From positions 248,001 to 312,000 of the forward strand of contig JYIP02000008.1 in assembly GCA_001051155.2 (NCBI GenBank): 64,000 bases of DNA, read 5' to 3'. The notes beneath the pieces were generated by a model. It was not told where the DNA came from. It did no database searches and saw only the letters and a list, made by a program, of their open reading frames with translations. This stretch comes from Chrysoporthe austroafricana. Its lineage: Eukaryota > Ascomycota > Sordariomycetes > Diaporthales > Cryphonectriaceae. Of this stretch, positions 32,832 through 45,412 are shown piece after piece. Each line of letters begins with the position of its first letter. Positions within the stretch are counted from its first letter, which is position 1. The translations under genes and the position numbers were made by a program.

Positions 32832-35486
32832 ATGAAGATCACGGCCCTCCTCGGCCTCAGCCTCGCGGCCGTCGCCGGAGCCAGCCATTTCCACGACGAG
32901 CGTGACGACTTCTACGTCGTCCACCTCGACGCCCGCACGGACGCCAACGAGGTCGCATCACGGCTCGGCCTGCGGAACGAGGGCCGCTTCGGCGAGTTCG
33001 AGGACCACTACGTCCTCCGGGGGGCCAGGTCGGAACACGATGTCGTCAACACGGCGGTCAAAGCGAGGCGGCGGCGCAGGCGGGAGCTGGGCGACCGGGA
33101 CGTGCTCGACGGCGTCCGCTTCGCCCAGAGGCAGGAGCTCCGCGCCCCCTGGGAGAAGCGCATAATACCCGACCTCGCCGGGCCCCTCCTCGACGAGCGC
33201 GCCGACACCACTTCAAACCCGGTGCTGGTGGCGAACCAGCAGTCCCTCATGAGCACCCTCGGCATCAGCGACCCTATATTCAACGAGCAGTGGCACCTCC
33301 TGAACGTCGTCCAGGAGGGCCACGATGTCAACGTCTCCGGCGTCTGGCTGCAGGGCATCACCGGCAAGAACGCCACCGTCGCCATCGTCGACGACGGCCT
33401 GGACATGCACAGCGACGACCTGAAGGACAACTTCTACGCGCAAGGGTCGTACGACTTCAACGACAAGACCGAGCTGCCCGAGCCCCGGCTCTCCGACGAC
33501 AAGCACGGCACGCGCTGCGGTGGAGAGGTTTCGGCGGTGAAGAACAACGTTTGCGGCGTGGGCGTCGCCTACGACTCCAACATCGCCGGCCTGCGCATTC
33601 TGAGCAAGATGATTACGGACGCCGACGAGGCGATCGCCATGAACTACGACATGACCCACAACGATATATACTCATGCTCCTGGGGACCTCCCGATGATGG
33701 CCGGTCCATGGAGGCGCCCGGCGTTCTGATCCGTAGGGCGATGCTCAACGCCGTTCAGAACGGCCGTAACGGGCTGGGGAACATCTACGTCTTTGCCAGT
33801 GGCAACGGTGCTGCCAGCGATGACAACTGCAACTTCGACGGGTACACAAACAGTATATACAGTATCACCGTTGCAGCTGTTGATAGGAAGGGTGACCACC
33901 CTTACTATTCCGAGGCATGCTCTGCGAACCTGGTGGTGACCTACTCCAGCGGTGGTGGCGACAGCATTGTAAGTCAGAGATATCCAGACTGACCATAAGA
34001 ATCGAACTGACCTCTGCAGCACACCACGGACGTTGGCCAGAATACGTGCACTTCTGCTCATGGAGGTACCTCTGCTGCAGCTCCCCTGGCTGCCGGGATC
34101 TTCGCGCTGGTCCTTGAGATCAGGCCCGACATTACATGGCGAGACATGCAGTACCTCGCCCTGAACTCCGCTGTTCCTATTAATGAGGATGACGGAAGCT
34201 GGCAGACTACCTTCATCGGCAAGAAGTTCAGCCACACCTTCGGCTACGGCAAGATTGACAGTTACGGCCTCGTTGAGCTGGCCAAGACCTGGGAGGTCGT
34301 CAACCCCCAGGCTTGGTTCTTCACCCCCTGGATCCACGTCAAGGAGGCCATTCCCCAGGGCGACGAGGGCATTGCTGTCAGCTTCGATGTCACTCCTGAC
34401 ATGCTCACGCAGGCCAATCTGAAGCGGGTTGAGCACGTGACGGTCACTATGAACGTCGACCACACCCGCCGGGGTGATCTGTCCGTCGACCTAGTCAGTC
34501 CCAACAAGGTCATCAGCCACCTCTCGGTGCCTCGCCGCCTTGACAACGAGGCGTCTGGTTATGTTGACTGGACTTTCATGAGCGTCGTTCACTGGTATGT
34601 ATACCCACTTGTCTCTGCTATGAGACTCTGGCTGACGTTTTCATGCAGGGGTGAGTCCGGCCTTGGTACCTGGACCGTCATCGTCAAGGACACTAAGGTG
34701 AACGAGCACAACGGCACCTGGGTCGACTGGCACCTCAAGCTCTGGGGCGAGTCCATCGACGCCAGCAAGGCCAAGGTCCTCCCCATGCCCACGGAGAACG
34801 ACGACGACGACCACGACGTGATTGTAACCACCACGATCCCACCTACGGTCGTTACCCCTCCCGCCGGCTTCCACACCCCCGGCGAGCTCCCGTCCGCCAA
34901 CCCTACTGACCACCCCGACCGCCCCGTAAACGCCAAGCCCTCGCAGACCGTCGATCCCATCACCGGCGAGCTCGAGGAGTCCCCCCAGACGACCGAGACC
35001 GCCTCCAACTGGCTTCCTGGCTTCCTGCCCACCTTCGGCGTCGGTCCCCGCGCGCAGGCCTGGATCTACGCCGCGCTCGCCCTGATCCTCGTCTTCTGCG
35101 CCGCGCTGGGCGTCTACCTCTTCACGGCGCGCCGCCGCCGCCTCCGCAACTCCACCCGGGACAACTACGAGTTCGAGCTCCTCGACGACGCCGAGGCCGA
35201 GGGCCTCACCGCCGCCGGCGGCGAGAAGGCGCCCGGCGGCGGCAAGAAGCGGACGCGCGGCGGTGAGCTGTACGACGCGTTCGCCGGCGGCAGCGACGAC
35301 GAGGAGGACGTCGAGGGTCAGTTCTACCGCGACCACGAGGAGGGCGTCGAGGGGGCCACTGGCCCCGGGGCCGACGCCGCCGCGCGGGAGAAGAGGGCCC
35401 TGGACGATGACGATCAGCACGTGCTCGGCAGCGACAGCGAGGAGGAGGGCGACGAGAGGGAGGGGCTGGCCGCCGGGCGGCGGTAA
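32832..35486 (+). CDS. KEX2: Kexin, pheromone/proprotein-processing endoprotease
   Basis: Kexin cuts after Lys-Arg or Arg-Arg in the late Golgi, maturing pheromones, secreted enzymes and RiPP precursors. Exons 32832-33968, 34020-34594 and 34649-35486 give 849 residues. Order: signal peptide (1-17), propeptide with a basic cluster KARRRRRREL and an autocleavage site ending EKR near residue 110, subtilisin domain with Asp187 (IVDDGLD), His225 (DDKHGTRC), the oxyanion Asn region ASGNGAASDDNCNFDGY, and Ser397 (GGTSAAAP). A P-domain follows with HVKEAIPQGDEG, HTRRGDLSVDL and the block spliced as HWGESGLGTW. A Thr/Pro-rich stalk leads to one membrane segment (WIYAALALILVFCAALGVYLF, about 700) and an acidic cytoplasmic tail with DNYEFELL as a likely Golgi-retrieval signal. 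An upstream in-frame ATG at 32712 is less likely. Confidence 0.95.
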
Positions 35487-36267
35487 GCCGTGGGCCTCTC
35501 GGCGCCGCACGGGTGGGTGCGGGCGCGCGAGGCGGATGGGACTGCATGGATAGACGGGGTGGGATGAGTACCTGGGCACGGACGAGGCAGCTCATCTGCG
35601 CATCCCACCCCCCCGCCTCCCCGGATCACTGACTCCAATAGATGGGGAACTCTGGCACATAACGTACGGGCGTTGAACGGGTTGGCGTTAAGCATCTTGT
35701 CATGAAAGCATCGTATAGGCATGCCATTTACTCGATATGATATAACACGCTGTCTGCTGCCTCTTATACAAACAGGGAATCATCACTCCCCAGTCCCCGT
35801 CTCTGCCTACGGCAAAGCCAGGCAATCACTGTTGGCCGAATGAACGTGGGGACGCAGGAGGGCTCACCTCAGCACTTCGTCGAATCGCCGTCGGCACACG
35901 TCAAGTCACATCGGCGTCCCACTTGTCACCGAAACTTCCGAGATTCGCACGGACTCAATGAAACACGGCGAATTATTGAAGTAGTACATTAGAGTTTCCA
36001 ATAAGAATACCAGTCCCAGTGGACGCTTTGGCGCGTCCCTATAATTCCAATAACGCCTCGATTCCAATTCCCCTCCCAGGTAGTTTCGAACCTTCAAAAT
36101 TTAAGAGGAACCGCAAAAAAAATAAAAGCCCTTTTGTTTGTGAACCGTCTTTGAAAGCATTGAAACATTCAAACCGCCGCCCCCGATCCCTGCCTCGGCT
36201 GTCTGGGGCACGTCTCGTCGCTCCGGGGTCCAGTGACGGCGCGGGGGAGAGCCCGCAAGGCTCAGAA
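35487..36267. other. Convergent 3' region of KEX2 and the SNX4-tail frame
   Basis: No gene seen. An A-rich word AAAAAAAATAAAAG near 36113-36127 lies on the plus strand. Confidence 0.4.
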
Positions 36268-36705
36268 TCAGAGCTCGTCCGCGGCGTCAACCCAGCTGTC
36301 TAGACTCTCCTCATCCCGCAGCCGCTGCACCCGCCGGGCTTCATCCAGCACCTCCTGGATCTCTGGGGGCGCCTCACCTGCCCGGCCGAGGATAGTAGCC
36401 CGGCTCATAACGCGGTCCGCCGCCTGGAGTCGCGCCTCCTGAATGGCCTCGTCCACATCCTGTTCAGAGAGGATAACCTCCTGCTCCCGCTTCAGAATGC
36501 TCATTATGCCTTGCAACAGGTCAGGAAGTCGCGGTTGCTGTGCGTCCTCGACGGTCCACCGCACATGCTCATCGTCCTGCTGCCTCTCGCTCTTCCACAC
36601 CAGCACGGCGCTACCGTGCATCTCACCATCAGCAGCCCCATCCATAGGCAGCAGGTCCCCCAGCACGTTCGCCTCAGCAATAGCCACATCCTCTCGCCCC
36701 GCATT
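36268..36705 (-). other. In-frame open stretch directly after the SNX4 stop
   Basis: After the SNX4 stop (TAG, 36708-36706) the same frame stays open for 145 codons to a stop at 36268. The first ATG in it is at 36645, leaving 125 codons. The product would be acidic and helical, with the stretch LPDLLQGIMSILKREQEVILSEQDVDEAIQEAR resembling a coiled coil, and the end ESLDSWVDAADEL. This could be a separate small gene, a readthrough extension or chance. I do not recognise it. Confidence 0.4.
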
Positions 36706-38210
36706 CTAAGCTGGGGGGGCCACGCCCTCGCGCTCGCACTCGTCCACGTACCGTTGCCAGACATCGATCACCTCGCCGTAGAACCCAACGTGCGCGTCAG
36801 CCAGCCGTCCCAGCTGGCCCTTGAACTCGATACGCTTGATGCGCTCAAAGTCCGCGGTCTCCTTAACGACCTCCTCATCGAACATCTCGGACGTCTTGCG
36901 CGCCGTCTCGGACTCGCGCGTGAGCTCGTCAATGCGAATCTCCAGCTTCCTAAGCCGTTCGCGTCGCGCCTGCTCGTGGTCCACACCGCGGAAGTCCTCG
37001 AGTTTCGAGCGGATGAGGCCGGCAGCGCCAGAGCCACCGCTGCTACCGTAGCCGGAGGCGAGCATGTCGCGGTCGGCCGAGGATTTGTTAAGGTACTCGG
37101 TGAGTTGTTCGTAGTCGAGTTGCTTCTGCTCGCGGGCCTTGAGCAGGTTCTTGAGTTGGCCGCTGTAAGCGACCATGTCCTTCAGGCTACCAAGGTAGTC
37201 CTGGTCGGTATGATCCTTGAGCTTCTTTAACCCGGTTGCCGAGTCCTCAACGGACTGCGCGAAGGCATGAACAGCAGCTTCGACCCCAGGCTCGAGAGTG
37301 ATCAGTTTCTGGAACTGCTCAGCCAAGTCCCTGTAGTCCGCCTCGATGTCGGTCTCGCGGCGCGCAACCCTCGCGATCAACTTCTCAACTTGACCCAGAT
37401 CCTCATCCAGCTTATCGCTCTTCTCCTTGACCTCAATGAACCTACGATCTGGCTTGTGCACCTTCGTGAACACGTTGATGAATGAATCAGCAAACGTGTC
37501 AAAGACCCCGCCGCTTCCGCCTTCATTCGACGAACCGGTGTTCGCGCGGCTTGACCGGCTGTGCATAGTAGCGTTCCAGTCGGGGCTTTCGAGGAAGGTG
37601 TGCAGGATCGGTGCGCGGCGAAGGATGGGATGCAGCGCGCAGCGCGACAGGAACCGCTGCAGCGAGTGCGCGCGCGGCAGAGTAAAGTCGGTCCCGAACC
37701 GGTCGCCCCGGACATACTCCATGCGTTGCTTGTCGGGAAGAGGCGGGACGGCGCATGCTGGGTAGTCTTTGCTGAGGGACTTGGAGAGGAAGACGAAATC
37801 GGTGAAGCGGCGGCGGACAGTGGAGATGGGTTTCTGGAAGGAGGAGAAGGTGGACTGTCAGGTGGTTGTCAGCTTCCTATGGTGCAAAGGAGACAGAGAA
37901 AGTTGACTCTGGAGGTAACTGGACTTACATTTGTAGTGATCAGATATGATACGTAGGCATCTTTTGTGCCTGCATTCTCGGTGTGAGGCTCAGTGACGGT
38001 GCATTCAAGGACCTCGCTGCCACCTGCGCCAGGGTCAAGCTGCTGGAGGTGGGCGATGTCACCACCGTCATGTTGTTGCTTTCTGGGTGGGCTCTCGGGC
38101 CCTGGGCCGTCGAAGGCACCAACATTTGAGCTACCGCCTGGGACACTCTGATCACTGTGAAAGGACAGGTTGTGGAAGTTGTCCTCGTCAATGGACCTGG
38201 CTCCTCCCAT
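36706..38210 (-). CDS. Sorting nexin-4 (ATG24-type PX-BAR protein)
   Basis: Snx4 binds PI3P on endosomes and recycles SNAREs; it also supports selective autophagy. Exons 38210-37929 and 37854-36706 (intron 74 nt, GTAAGT...GACAG) give 476 residues. After an acidic, Pro-rich N-terminus, the PX domain starts at LECTVTEPHTENAGTKDAYVSYLITTN and, across the intron, continues with VRRRFTDFVFLSKSL, PPLPDK and RGDRFGTDF, the PI3P-binding basic/aromatic positions. The C-terminal 270 residues form the BAR part, with long helices such as EVKEKSDKLDEDLGQVEKLI and LKKLKDHTDQDYLGSLKDMVAYS. It ends at ECEREGVAPPA. The length matches fungal Snx4. Directly downstream, in the same frame, another open stretch follows the TAG. 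Confidence 0.93.
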
Positions 38211-39771
38211 GGTGGGCAGCTGAGGGTGAACTTGCGAAACTGTCGACCTGATTGAGCTTGGACCGTGACTACGCGTCGTTTGAAGCGGGGAAAGAAATTC
38301 GACCTTTCAGATGACCACCAGAAGTTTCTATTGCTTGTCGTCGCAAAGGAAATCAAGATGCAAGCAGTTGCTTGGTGGTTGCGGAGGTTGTCGGCGTCGC
38401 TGGTGGGGAGGAAGTGGTTGAAGGGGAAATGGAGGCTGACGTCGTTGCTGCAGTGGGGCTTGTGATTGAGCTGGACCCTGGCGCGCCTGGCACACACTGC
38501 TGTGAGCTTCCCGCCGAAATTGTTAGTGCAGTTGACTAGCACTGACTTGGCTCGACAACCAGCACACAAGCACACAGTAAAGACACCCCCCCCCCAAGAA
38601 AAATGTTTTGTACACAATCTCACTTAAAAGATATAAGTTTACAGTTTACCAAGACCTTGATTGGTCTCTGAAGAGCCTGGACGTGCCTCACCACTAACTC
38701 TTCCTCGGGCTTTCATGTAAGGGAACAGACAGCACGAGCAGGACAGTCATACCGCCCATATAACCCAGCAGCTCAGTGCAGCATCCCCTTTGCGGTCGAT
38801 AGTAGTAGATTCCTAGGCTATGTATGAGGCTGGCTCATATAGGAAGTGAGATTTCCTCTTGTGTAGACTCAGGCCCATCTAGAGCCTCGAGACACCCGTA
38901 ATATTCGAGACGCCGTTGCATGTAACTCCCATTATTCCTGGTCCCGTCAAGCTATGAGGTCAGACCCATGCTGCTTTTGCCCGCTGCACCAGAACAGCCA
39001 ATCTACAGTATCTTTGAAGGTCATCGGTCCACGCAAGGCGCAAGTCGGGAGTGGTGGACGTGTACTTTTTGGCTGGGAGTTTGGTCAGAGATTGGAATCT
39101 GGTGACATGAGTGCGATCTCAACGTTTCGCTGACCCCCGAGGCCTTGATGGATCTGGCAGGCTGCCTTTCTTTAGTTTGCAGATGTGCAGATGTGATGGG
39201 CATCAATCTCAAGTTGAAAACAGGAAAATGGGTTTGCACGCATAAACGTGTTGGATGGCCGAAGGAAGTCGAGTAATGAGTGTCTTCGTCGCTCTCTCGT
39301 GGCGGTTGAGTGAACACCAGGTACTGGGAGAGCAAGGGGCCATCATCACCGTCACATGTCTGGGTCGACGTTGTGATGTTGTGCCCGCGCAACTAGAGGC
39401 TAACTGCAGGATGGTAGGGCGTTGTTGAGAGACAGGCGGATTACCTGCGACTGGTAAGATGCTTACAGGGCACTTTCTGTCAACCATGGTGGCAACCGAC
39501 TTTTAATGTCCAGCCGGGTATGGGAGATTCATGTCAGAGCAGAAGTGGTCTATCCATTTCAGTGCCGAGTTGTCTTCTATGCCTTGGTTCCCGCTGACTC
39601 CCGCACTGTGTCGTGCTGTCCCTCTGGATACTGGTTCTGGGGGCATATTCACTCTCACAAGGTATATATACCCAACCCTTCAGATCCATCCGTAGACGCC
39701 GTAAACAAATGAACATCCCGAGCCCGTCAATGCACGCGCGAAACGAATGAGTGACAACACGCTCTGGTGGT
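38211..39771. other. Intergenic, no gene seen
   Basis: About 1.56 kb upstream of SNX4 and downstream of the LETM1 gene. A C-run lies at 38586-38595. An open stretch at 39021-39392 (minus) has no protein features. Confidence 0.45.
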
Positions 39772-41482
39772 CTATTTAGCCTCCCTGGTATCCTTGTGCT
39801 GCACCGCGACCCGGTCCGCCTGGCTGGCGTCCAGCTCGGCCTGCATGGCCTCGTTGACCTGATGCTTCTCGACACCGTCCGCCTCGGCGGCGATGTGCCG
39901 CTCCTCCTTCTCGTCGATGTCGTCCACGTCCCGCGGCGTCGCTAGGCCGCTCTCCTGGTTGGACTCGTTCTGCTCGCTCTCGTCCTCGATCAGGTCCTCC
40001 TGCTCCTTCAGGACCTCCAGCCTCTGCTTGTTGGTTGCCGCGCCCTCGGCGGTGTGCACCTCGAGCTCGATCTCGTGGTACAGCTCTTCGGGAATGGAGG
40101 ACAGGACGCCGATCAGTGCGTCGATCTGGTTCGCCACCGCGTTGTCGCCGGTCTGCCCGTACATGTAGGCATTGCTCAGTACGAGCAGGGTGGACGGGAC
40201 GCCCTCCTTGAGACGCAGGTCGAGCCACGTCTGCAGGTCCTCGCGCAGCCGGGCGGGCGACACGCCGTGGGACTTGATGCCGCGGCTGGCGCAGGCCATC
40301 TGGAGCTCGGAGACGGACAGGCTCTCGACGCCCTCGTAGCTGATCGCACGGTCGTCGCGCTTGATCTGTCGCATGCGGTGCCGAATCTGGTACCGCAGCA
40401 TCTGGTCGGTGCCGAAGGTGTTGAGGCTCATGTACCTGCACATGGAGACGAGTTGTGGTCGTGACAGGTTGTCCAGTGTAAGGTCATCTCTGAAAGCCTT
40501 ACAGACCTTGATGACGTCCTTTGCAGTGGGCTTTTCACCGGTAGCCCGGACCTTTCGGAAAAAGTTGGCAAATTCCTCCTTCTGAGCCAACGCCGGAGAC
40601 ACAGGCAGGCCAGTCTCCTTGATGGACGTTCGCAAGAAGCCGCTGACTTCCTTCCGGAGCGCCCGCAGGGTTTGCGCCTTCTTGTCCTTGGATTTCTGGT
40701 CCTCGTATGTAGAGGGGAGGAGGTTGGGGAACAGTTTCAGCGCCACCGGCAACAGCAGTTCCGCGAATGGAATGATTACAAAGGCCGAGAAAGGAACCAG
40801 GCGCGCAAGGTCCTGGACCGTCCGCTGAAGTTGCCGGTTCTCCCTCCGAGTGAGCTCGTATCCCGCGGCCATCCGGAGTGCCAGCCTCGAGCTGATCTTG
40901 ACCTCGGTGGCCAGCAGCTTCGTCCCATCCCAGTAGTGCTGAGCTTCCTTCTTGATCTTTTGGCCCAGAGTGAGCTTCTTCTCCTCCTTCTTGATCTCTT
41001 TCTTGGACACGGCGAATGCCTCCTTCTGTTCAGCCAGTTGGTCCAGAGACTTCTCGGAGTCAGCGACAGCCTTCGTTTCCGCCCCTTTCACCTCCGACGT
41101 CTCCGCCTTCGCGGCGGACTTTGTAGCTGACGAGGACTCCTTTGGGAGGGGTTTCTTAGCCTCCTCGGCATTGAACCCAGGCGGTGGGCCCGAGGGAGGG
41201 CCACCCCTATTGGGCTCCGTAGTGACGGTACGGATGGGAATGAGGAGAGCGAGGGCGGAATTCTGGAGTTGGATGTTCCGGGCATTTCGGCCGGGCTGGA
41301 TGGAACTGGCACGCAGAGTTGACCTGGATATGATACGGCCTAGATTCGCGACGCTGGTCAGCCTGCGATTCAAAACATGCGCGCACTGGCGATGCGAAGT
41401 GGTGTTGGTGGTTGAGCCTACCACTGCCCGCGAAGGGGTTCACAACGGCGGCCCTCCGAGCCACGCTAGCGGATGCGCTCAT
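39772..41482 (-). CDS. LETM1/Mdm38-like mitochondrial inner-membrane protein
   Basis: LETM1-type proteins sit in the mitochondrial inner membrane, sustain K+/H+ exchange and bind ribosomes for membrane insertion. Exons 41482-41422 and 41339-39772 (intron 82 nt, donor GTAGGC, branch GCTGAC, acceptor CTAG) give 542 residues. The start MSASASVARRAAVVNPFAGSG is Arg/Ala-rich, and the following RIISRSTLRASS, basic and without acids, fits an imported presequence. After a Pro/Lys-rich linker and a coiled coil comes the single membrane segment in LVPFSAFVIIPFAELLLPVALKLFPNLLPSTYE, with the family's conserved Pro. The ribosome-binding domain follows (LTLDNLSRPQLVSMCRYMSLNTFGTDQMLRYQIRHR; DLQTWLDLRL). 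The C-terminus is acidic and coiled-coil-like. Intron choice is fixed by frame: only this acceptor keeps phase. Confidence 0.9.
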
Positions 41483-43892
41483 ATTGCAGGCGCTGGGAAG
41501 AGGAAGACGTGGAGTAGTTCTATGTCGAAATGCGGCGTAATATAAGAGGCAACATGGAGAAGTCAATACAATGTGATGAACAGAGGGGGTGATGGGGAGA
41601 AGCGGAAGTGGTATGTAAGGTGAAGAAAAGGAGGGTTGCGACCAGTAGCTGCGGTCCAGCTTGCAAGATGCAATCAGAGGGGCGGTACTTCGTAATTGGT
41701 AGCGGTATGTTGAGGTACAAATCACGTGGACACCGTGGATGTACCTGGCTCCCACTTGGATCCGGAGAGTCAGGCCATTTTCGAGACTGCGGATCGAGGG
41801 GCGACTCAGATTACGTGCTCGGAGACGCCTGGCCGCGCTGCAGCAAGCCCTCATGCATGGCATCGACCTGGCCACCCAGTGTTCTGACTTGCCATTGTCG
41901 TCTTGTTTCTGCGCACGGAGAATACCTTGGGTTGGCTGAGTGACATGTGAAACACACCCACCGCATGTACCGCCTAGACCCATCTGCCGGGTCCATCGGG
42001 GTTCGCCCACGACGCTCCTGGGTTCGGGTTGCCAGCGCATGCTCGTCTGTTACCCCTGAAAAGCCCGCCCTTAACTCCGTAGGGCCCCTGACCCCAGGTA
42101 CCGCAGCACTTGGGGAGCTCAACAGTCCGTGCTCTGGTCCCGGCACCACGGTTCTAGAAGAGTATATGTTCTCTTCATGTAGATCGACCTCCCGGCTCAG
42201 AAGATTGATTCTTGGGAGCGACGAGCTGTGATCAGTCTGGAATGATCAAGGCCGGGAGATGGGACTGTGAGACAGTTGAAAAAGCAGTAATTAAACAGAT
42301 TATTGCGAGGCTGATTACGAAGCCAACTGTGTTAAACCCATCTGAGGGCAAAGTGGTTCAAGCTACACTACGACCCTCGAAGTTCAACTGTCCCCAAAAG
42401 CCAGAGCGTTTCAATAATGTGGGCGATAGCAATCGCCAGCCCAGCCTCGCTACATCAGCCTTATTGCGGCTATTGCCCAGCCTTGATACCTAGCGAGCAG
42501 ACTCAAACTGACCTCAGCCGAGGATGGGCTAAGAGCAAAGAGATTTTCTACACTCAATAGGTATAACTCAGAGTGAAGTAATCCTAACTAACTATAGCTA
42601 AAGAGGACGTCCAACTGTAGCAAGGTCCAGTTCTGTATACATCCACCAAAAAAGAGGCAGGAAATTGGGCCTCCTTAGATCTAATTAGTGGAAGAGAGAC
42701 ACAGATGATCTCAATATTCCAATCCAATTCAGTGTGGCCTCTCCTTGTGGTCAGAATTGGAAGCCCAGGGTCAGCAACGACCAGGTGCATTTCGCATGCT
42801 ACCGGGACTAGGTTTAGTGGAGCCAGGTAGTATTGGGAACAGATCACAACTGTGGCCCTATATTGATCTAGGCATGTAAATATGTGAGAAATATCGCTAA
42901 GCAGTGCGGAATACCATGAGTCGACACGTAAGAGGCCTTCGAGGATGCGCATCAGAAGGCGTAGTTCACCTGTGGAATAATGGCGAGATGGGGCGGAATA
43001 TTCTAGATATTTCATTCGCCATACAACTTTGCCGTGGTCCAATTTCAGATAATTCATATGTGGAGAATATCCCACATACGGTATACGCCTTTTGGGGGGG
43101 GGAGAAGACCAAAACCCACTGAGGCTGGCCGACCGGACTCTCGACTTCAGCTCACACCTGACGTTAGAAATTGAATTTAATTGGTCGTCTACGCAAGTGT
43201 TAAAAGCTGCCGTCGATTTCACACCCTCAAACATCTTTCTTTAAAAAAAAAAAAAAAAGATAAAATAAAAATAAGACTGACGACGCGGCGACGATAACGG
43301 ACGCGGCGCCGGAGCGTGCTGGGAGGCGAAGGCGCGAGCCCCTGACGTTGCCGACGGCGCGTGGGACCGGCTTGAAGGGCACCGGTCTCCCACATGCGGG
43401 AAGGATCAAGATCGACCGCACGGGGCAAGGCTGCAGGGAACTTTGGTGAAGTTGGTGCCGCATCAGGCTTCACTGGCGACGATCCGCAGCGTCAGTCAGT
43501 ACTACCGGCAGTATAGGACCAGGAGTATCTCCTGCACAACGGATGAGGATCTCAACAGGTCGCCCGATTCCACTCTCAGCTCAGCAGATGCCTCGCTGGA
43601 CTGGGCCTCGTCGCCGCCCGCCGGACTTTCAGTGGCACCGAGCCTCCCACCGCGGTGGAGGGTTCCAGGCGCTGATTCATCCGACGGTATCTGACCGATA
43701 TGTACTTGAGGATTTTCTACGGATTTGCAGGAATGCCGGATCCTGCTGCCAGAAAGTGGTCAGAAGTCGGAGTATTATATCAGCTTAGCTGTGCCTCGTC
43801 GGGTCTCCTGCTGGACACCTTATAAGTGCACTTGGCCACAACCAGCCCCGAGGAGCAGACCACAGGCCAGACTCTCAAGAGCACCCTCCAAA
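41483..43892. other. Gene-free stretch, partly AT-rich
   Basis: About 2.4 kb. From roughly 42200 to 43260 it is more AT-rich than its surroundings, contains a run of 16 A (43243-43258) and short broken frames. It could be mutated repeat DNA, though no element protein or terminal repeat is visible. The last part is the promoter of the FAD-oxidase gene; TATAAG lies at 43821-43826. Confidence 0.45.
43243..43258. repeat. Homopolymer run of A (16)
   Basis: Directly visible, followed by A-rich sequence to about 43275. Confidence 0.9.
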
Positions 43893-45412
43893 ATGTCGTC
43901 CCGAATCACAAAGACCCTCTCCATCCTCAGCTCGCAGCACCCGAGCCTCCAGCTGCACACGCGGGACTCGCCTGCCTTCGCGGACTTCTGCAACACCTAC
44001 ATCAAGAGCAGCGCCCTGCCGTCCGCCATCGCGCGCCCGCAGACCATCGGGGACGTCCAGGCGGTCGTCCGGGCCTGCGTCGAGAATGGCGTCGACTTCA
44101 ACATCCGCACGGGCGGGCACAACGCGGTGGGCCGGACGCTCGTCGACGGGGCGCTCCTGATCGACATGCGGGAGCTCGCGTACGTGGAGGTCAGCGAGGA
44201 CAAGAAGACGGCGAGGATCTCAGGCGGGGCCCTCGCCGGGGGCGTGATGAAGAAGCTGGGGGAGCACGGCCTGGTGACGCCTATGTTCGTAATGCCCTGA
44301 TTCCGGAACCGAGGAGACGGGTCCTCCCCGCCGTTGTCCCTGGTAGCGGACTGCCTAAGCTGACGACTGTGATCTAGCGGGACGATGGGGTCGGTCGGGT
44401 ATGTCGGGTGGAGCGTCAACGGCGGGTACGGGGCTTTTTCGACCCTCCACGGCCTGGGCTGTGACCAGATCGTCGGGGCGAAGCTGGTGAACTTCAAGGG
44501 CGAGCTGGTGGAGGCGGATGAGGACCTGCTCAAGGGCATCCGCGGCGCGGGCCTGATCTTCGGAGCCATCGTGGAGCTGACGGTCAAGGTGTACCCGCTC
44601 AAGGAGGTAAGTAACGAGTGATCCCCCCCCTCCGGACCGGCGAACGACAGCCCATTCTGATCTCACCCGCCTGTCCTCAGTTGATATCCGCGACCTTCAT
44701 CTTCGAGTCCAGCGACATGACCGCCGCCTGGGCCCGCCTCACCACCGACCTCAGGTCCTTCGACGCCCCTCCCGAGCTCAAGATCCAGAGCTTCTCTACC
44801 GACTTCCCCGGCATGGGCCCGGCGCTGGCCTGCGTGGTGACCTGGGTCTCGGATGACCACGCCCTCGGCCGCGAGTGGATCGACAAGGTAGCGGCCCTCG
44901 GGGGGAAATGCCTGGTGAACCACACAGACGTCAAGACGCCGACGGCCTACGCCGAGGACAACGAGAAGCTCGCGGTATGGGGCGTCCACGGGCGGTCGTA
45001 CACGGTCAACCTGCGGGAGTGGACGCCGGCGTCCGTGGCCGTGCTGGCCGAGTACAGCAGGACCGTGGCGGCCGGCGGGATGATCGCGACCCACGCGCTG
45101 AGCCGGGCGCGGCCGAGCGAGGCGTCGGTGTTCGGCGCGAGGGAGGACCACATCGTGATCGAGATCATCGCGACGTCGCCGGACCCGGCGCTGCGGGGGC
45201 AGGTGGACGCGTGGGGCGTGGGATGCCTCAAGGCGCTGCGGGAGGCGGACCCGGAGAATATCCTGGACAGCGCGTATATCTCGCTGCTGGACGAGGGGGA
45301 CCTGGACACGAAGAAGGTCTATGGCAGGCACCTGAGCACGATCGTCAGGCTCAAGAGGAAGTATGACCCTGAGAACGTGTTCAGGCACTCATCCCCGAAG
45401 GTCCTCGTCTAG
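43893..45412 (+). CDS. FAD-linked oxidoreductase, berberine-bridge-enzyme type
   Basis: These enzymes oxidise alcohols or amines, sugars or secondary metabolites with a covalently bound FAD. Exons 43893-44284, 44378-44606 and 44681-45412 give 450 residues. The FAD-binding PCMH domain shows ARPQTIGDVQAVVRAC, then RTGGHNAVGRTL, where the His would hold FAD, and LIDMREL. After intron 1 (donor GTTCGT, weak) comes GTMGSVGYVGWSVNGGYG, DQIVGAKLVN and GAGLIFGAIVELTVKVYPL. The second Cys of bicovalent enzymes is absent, so FAD should be held by His alone. The C-terminal BBE signature is present as YDPENVFRHS. There is no signal peptide, unlike many secreted fungal members, so it is probably intracellular. 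The neighbours give no hint of substrate. Overall codon usage is strongly GC3. Confidence 0.88.

Noticed and set aside
41207..42040. 277-codon frame covering the LETM1 start
   Set aside because: Only its central part (MSASASVARR onward) is real, as LETM1 exon 1. The rest is upstream DNA and intron read-through; frame analysis fixes the true splice at 41422/41339.
42584..43234. 216-codon open frame on the minus strand
   Set aside because: It lies in AT-richer DNA, has no recognisable motif or GC-rich third positions, and no splice-supported neighbours. Probably chance.
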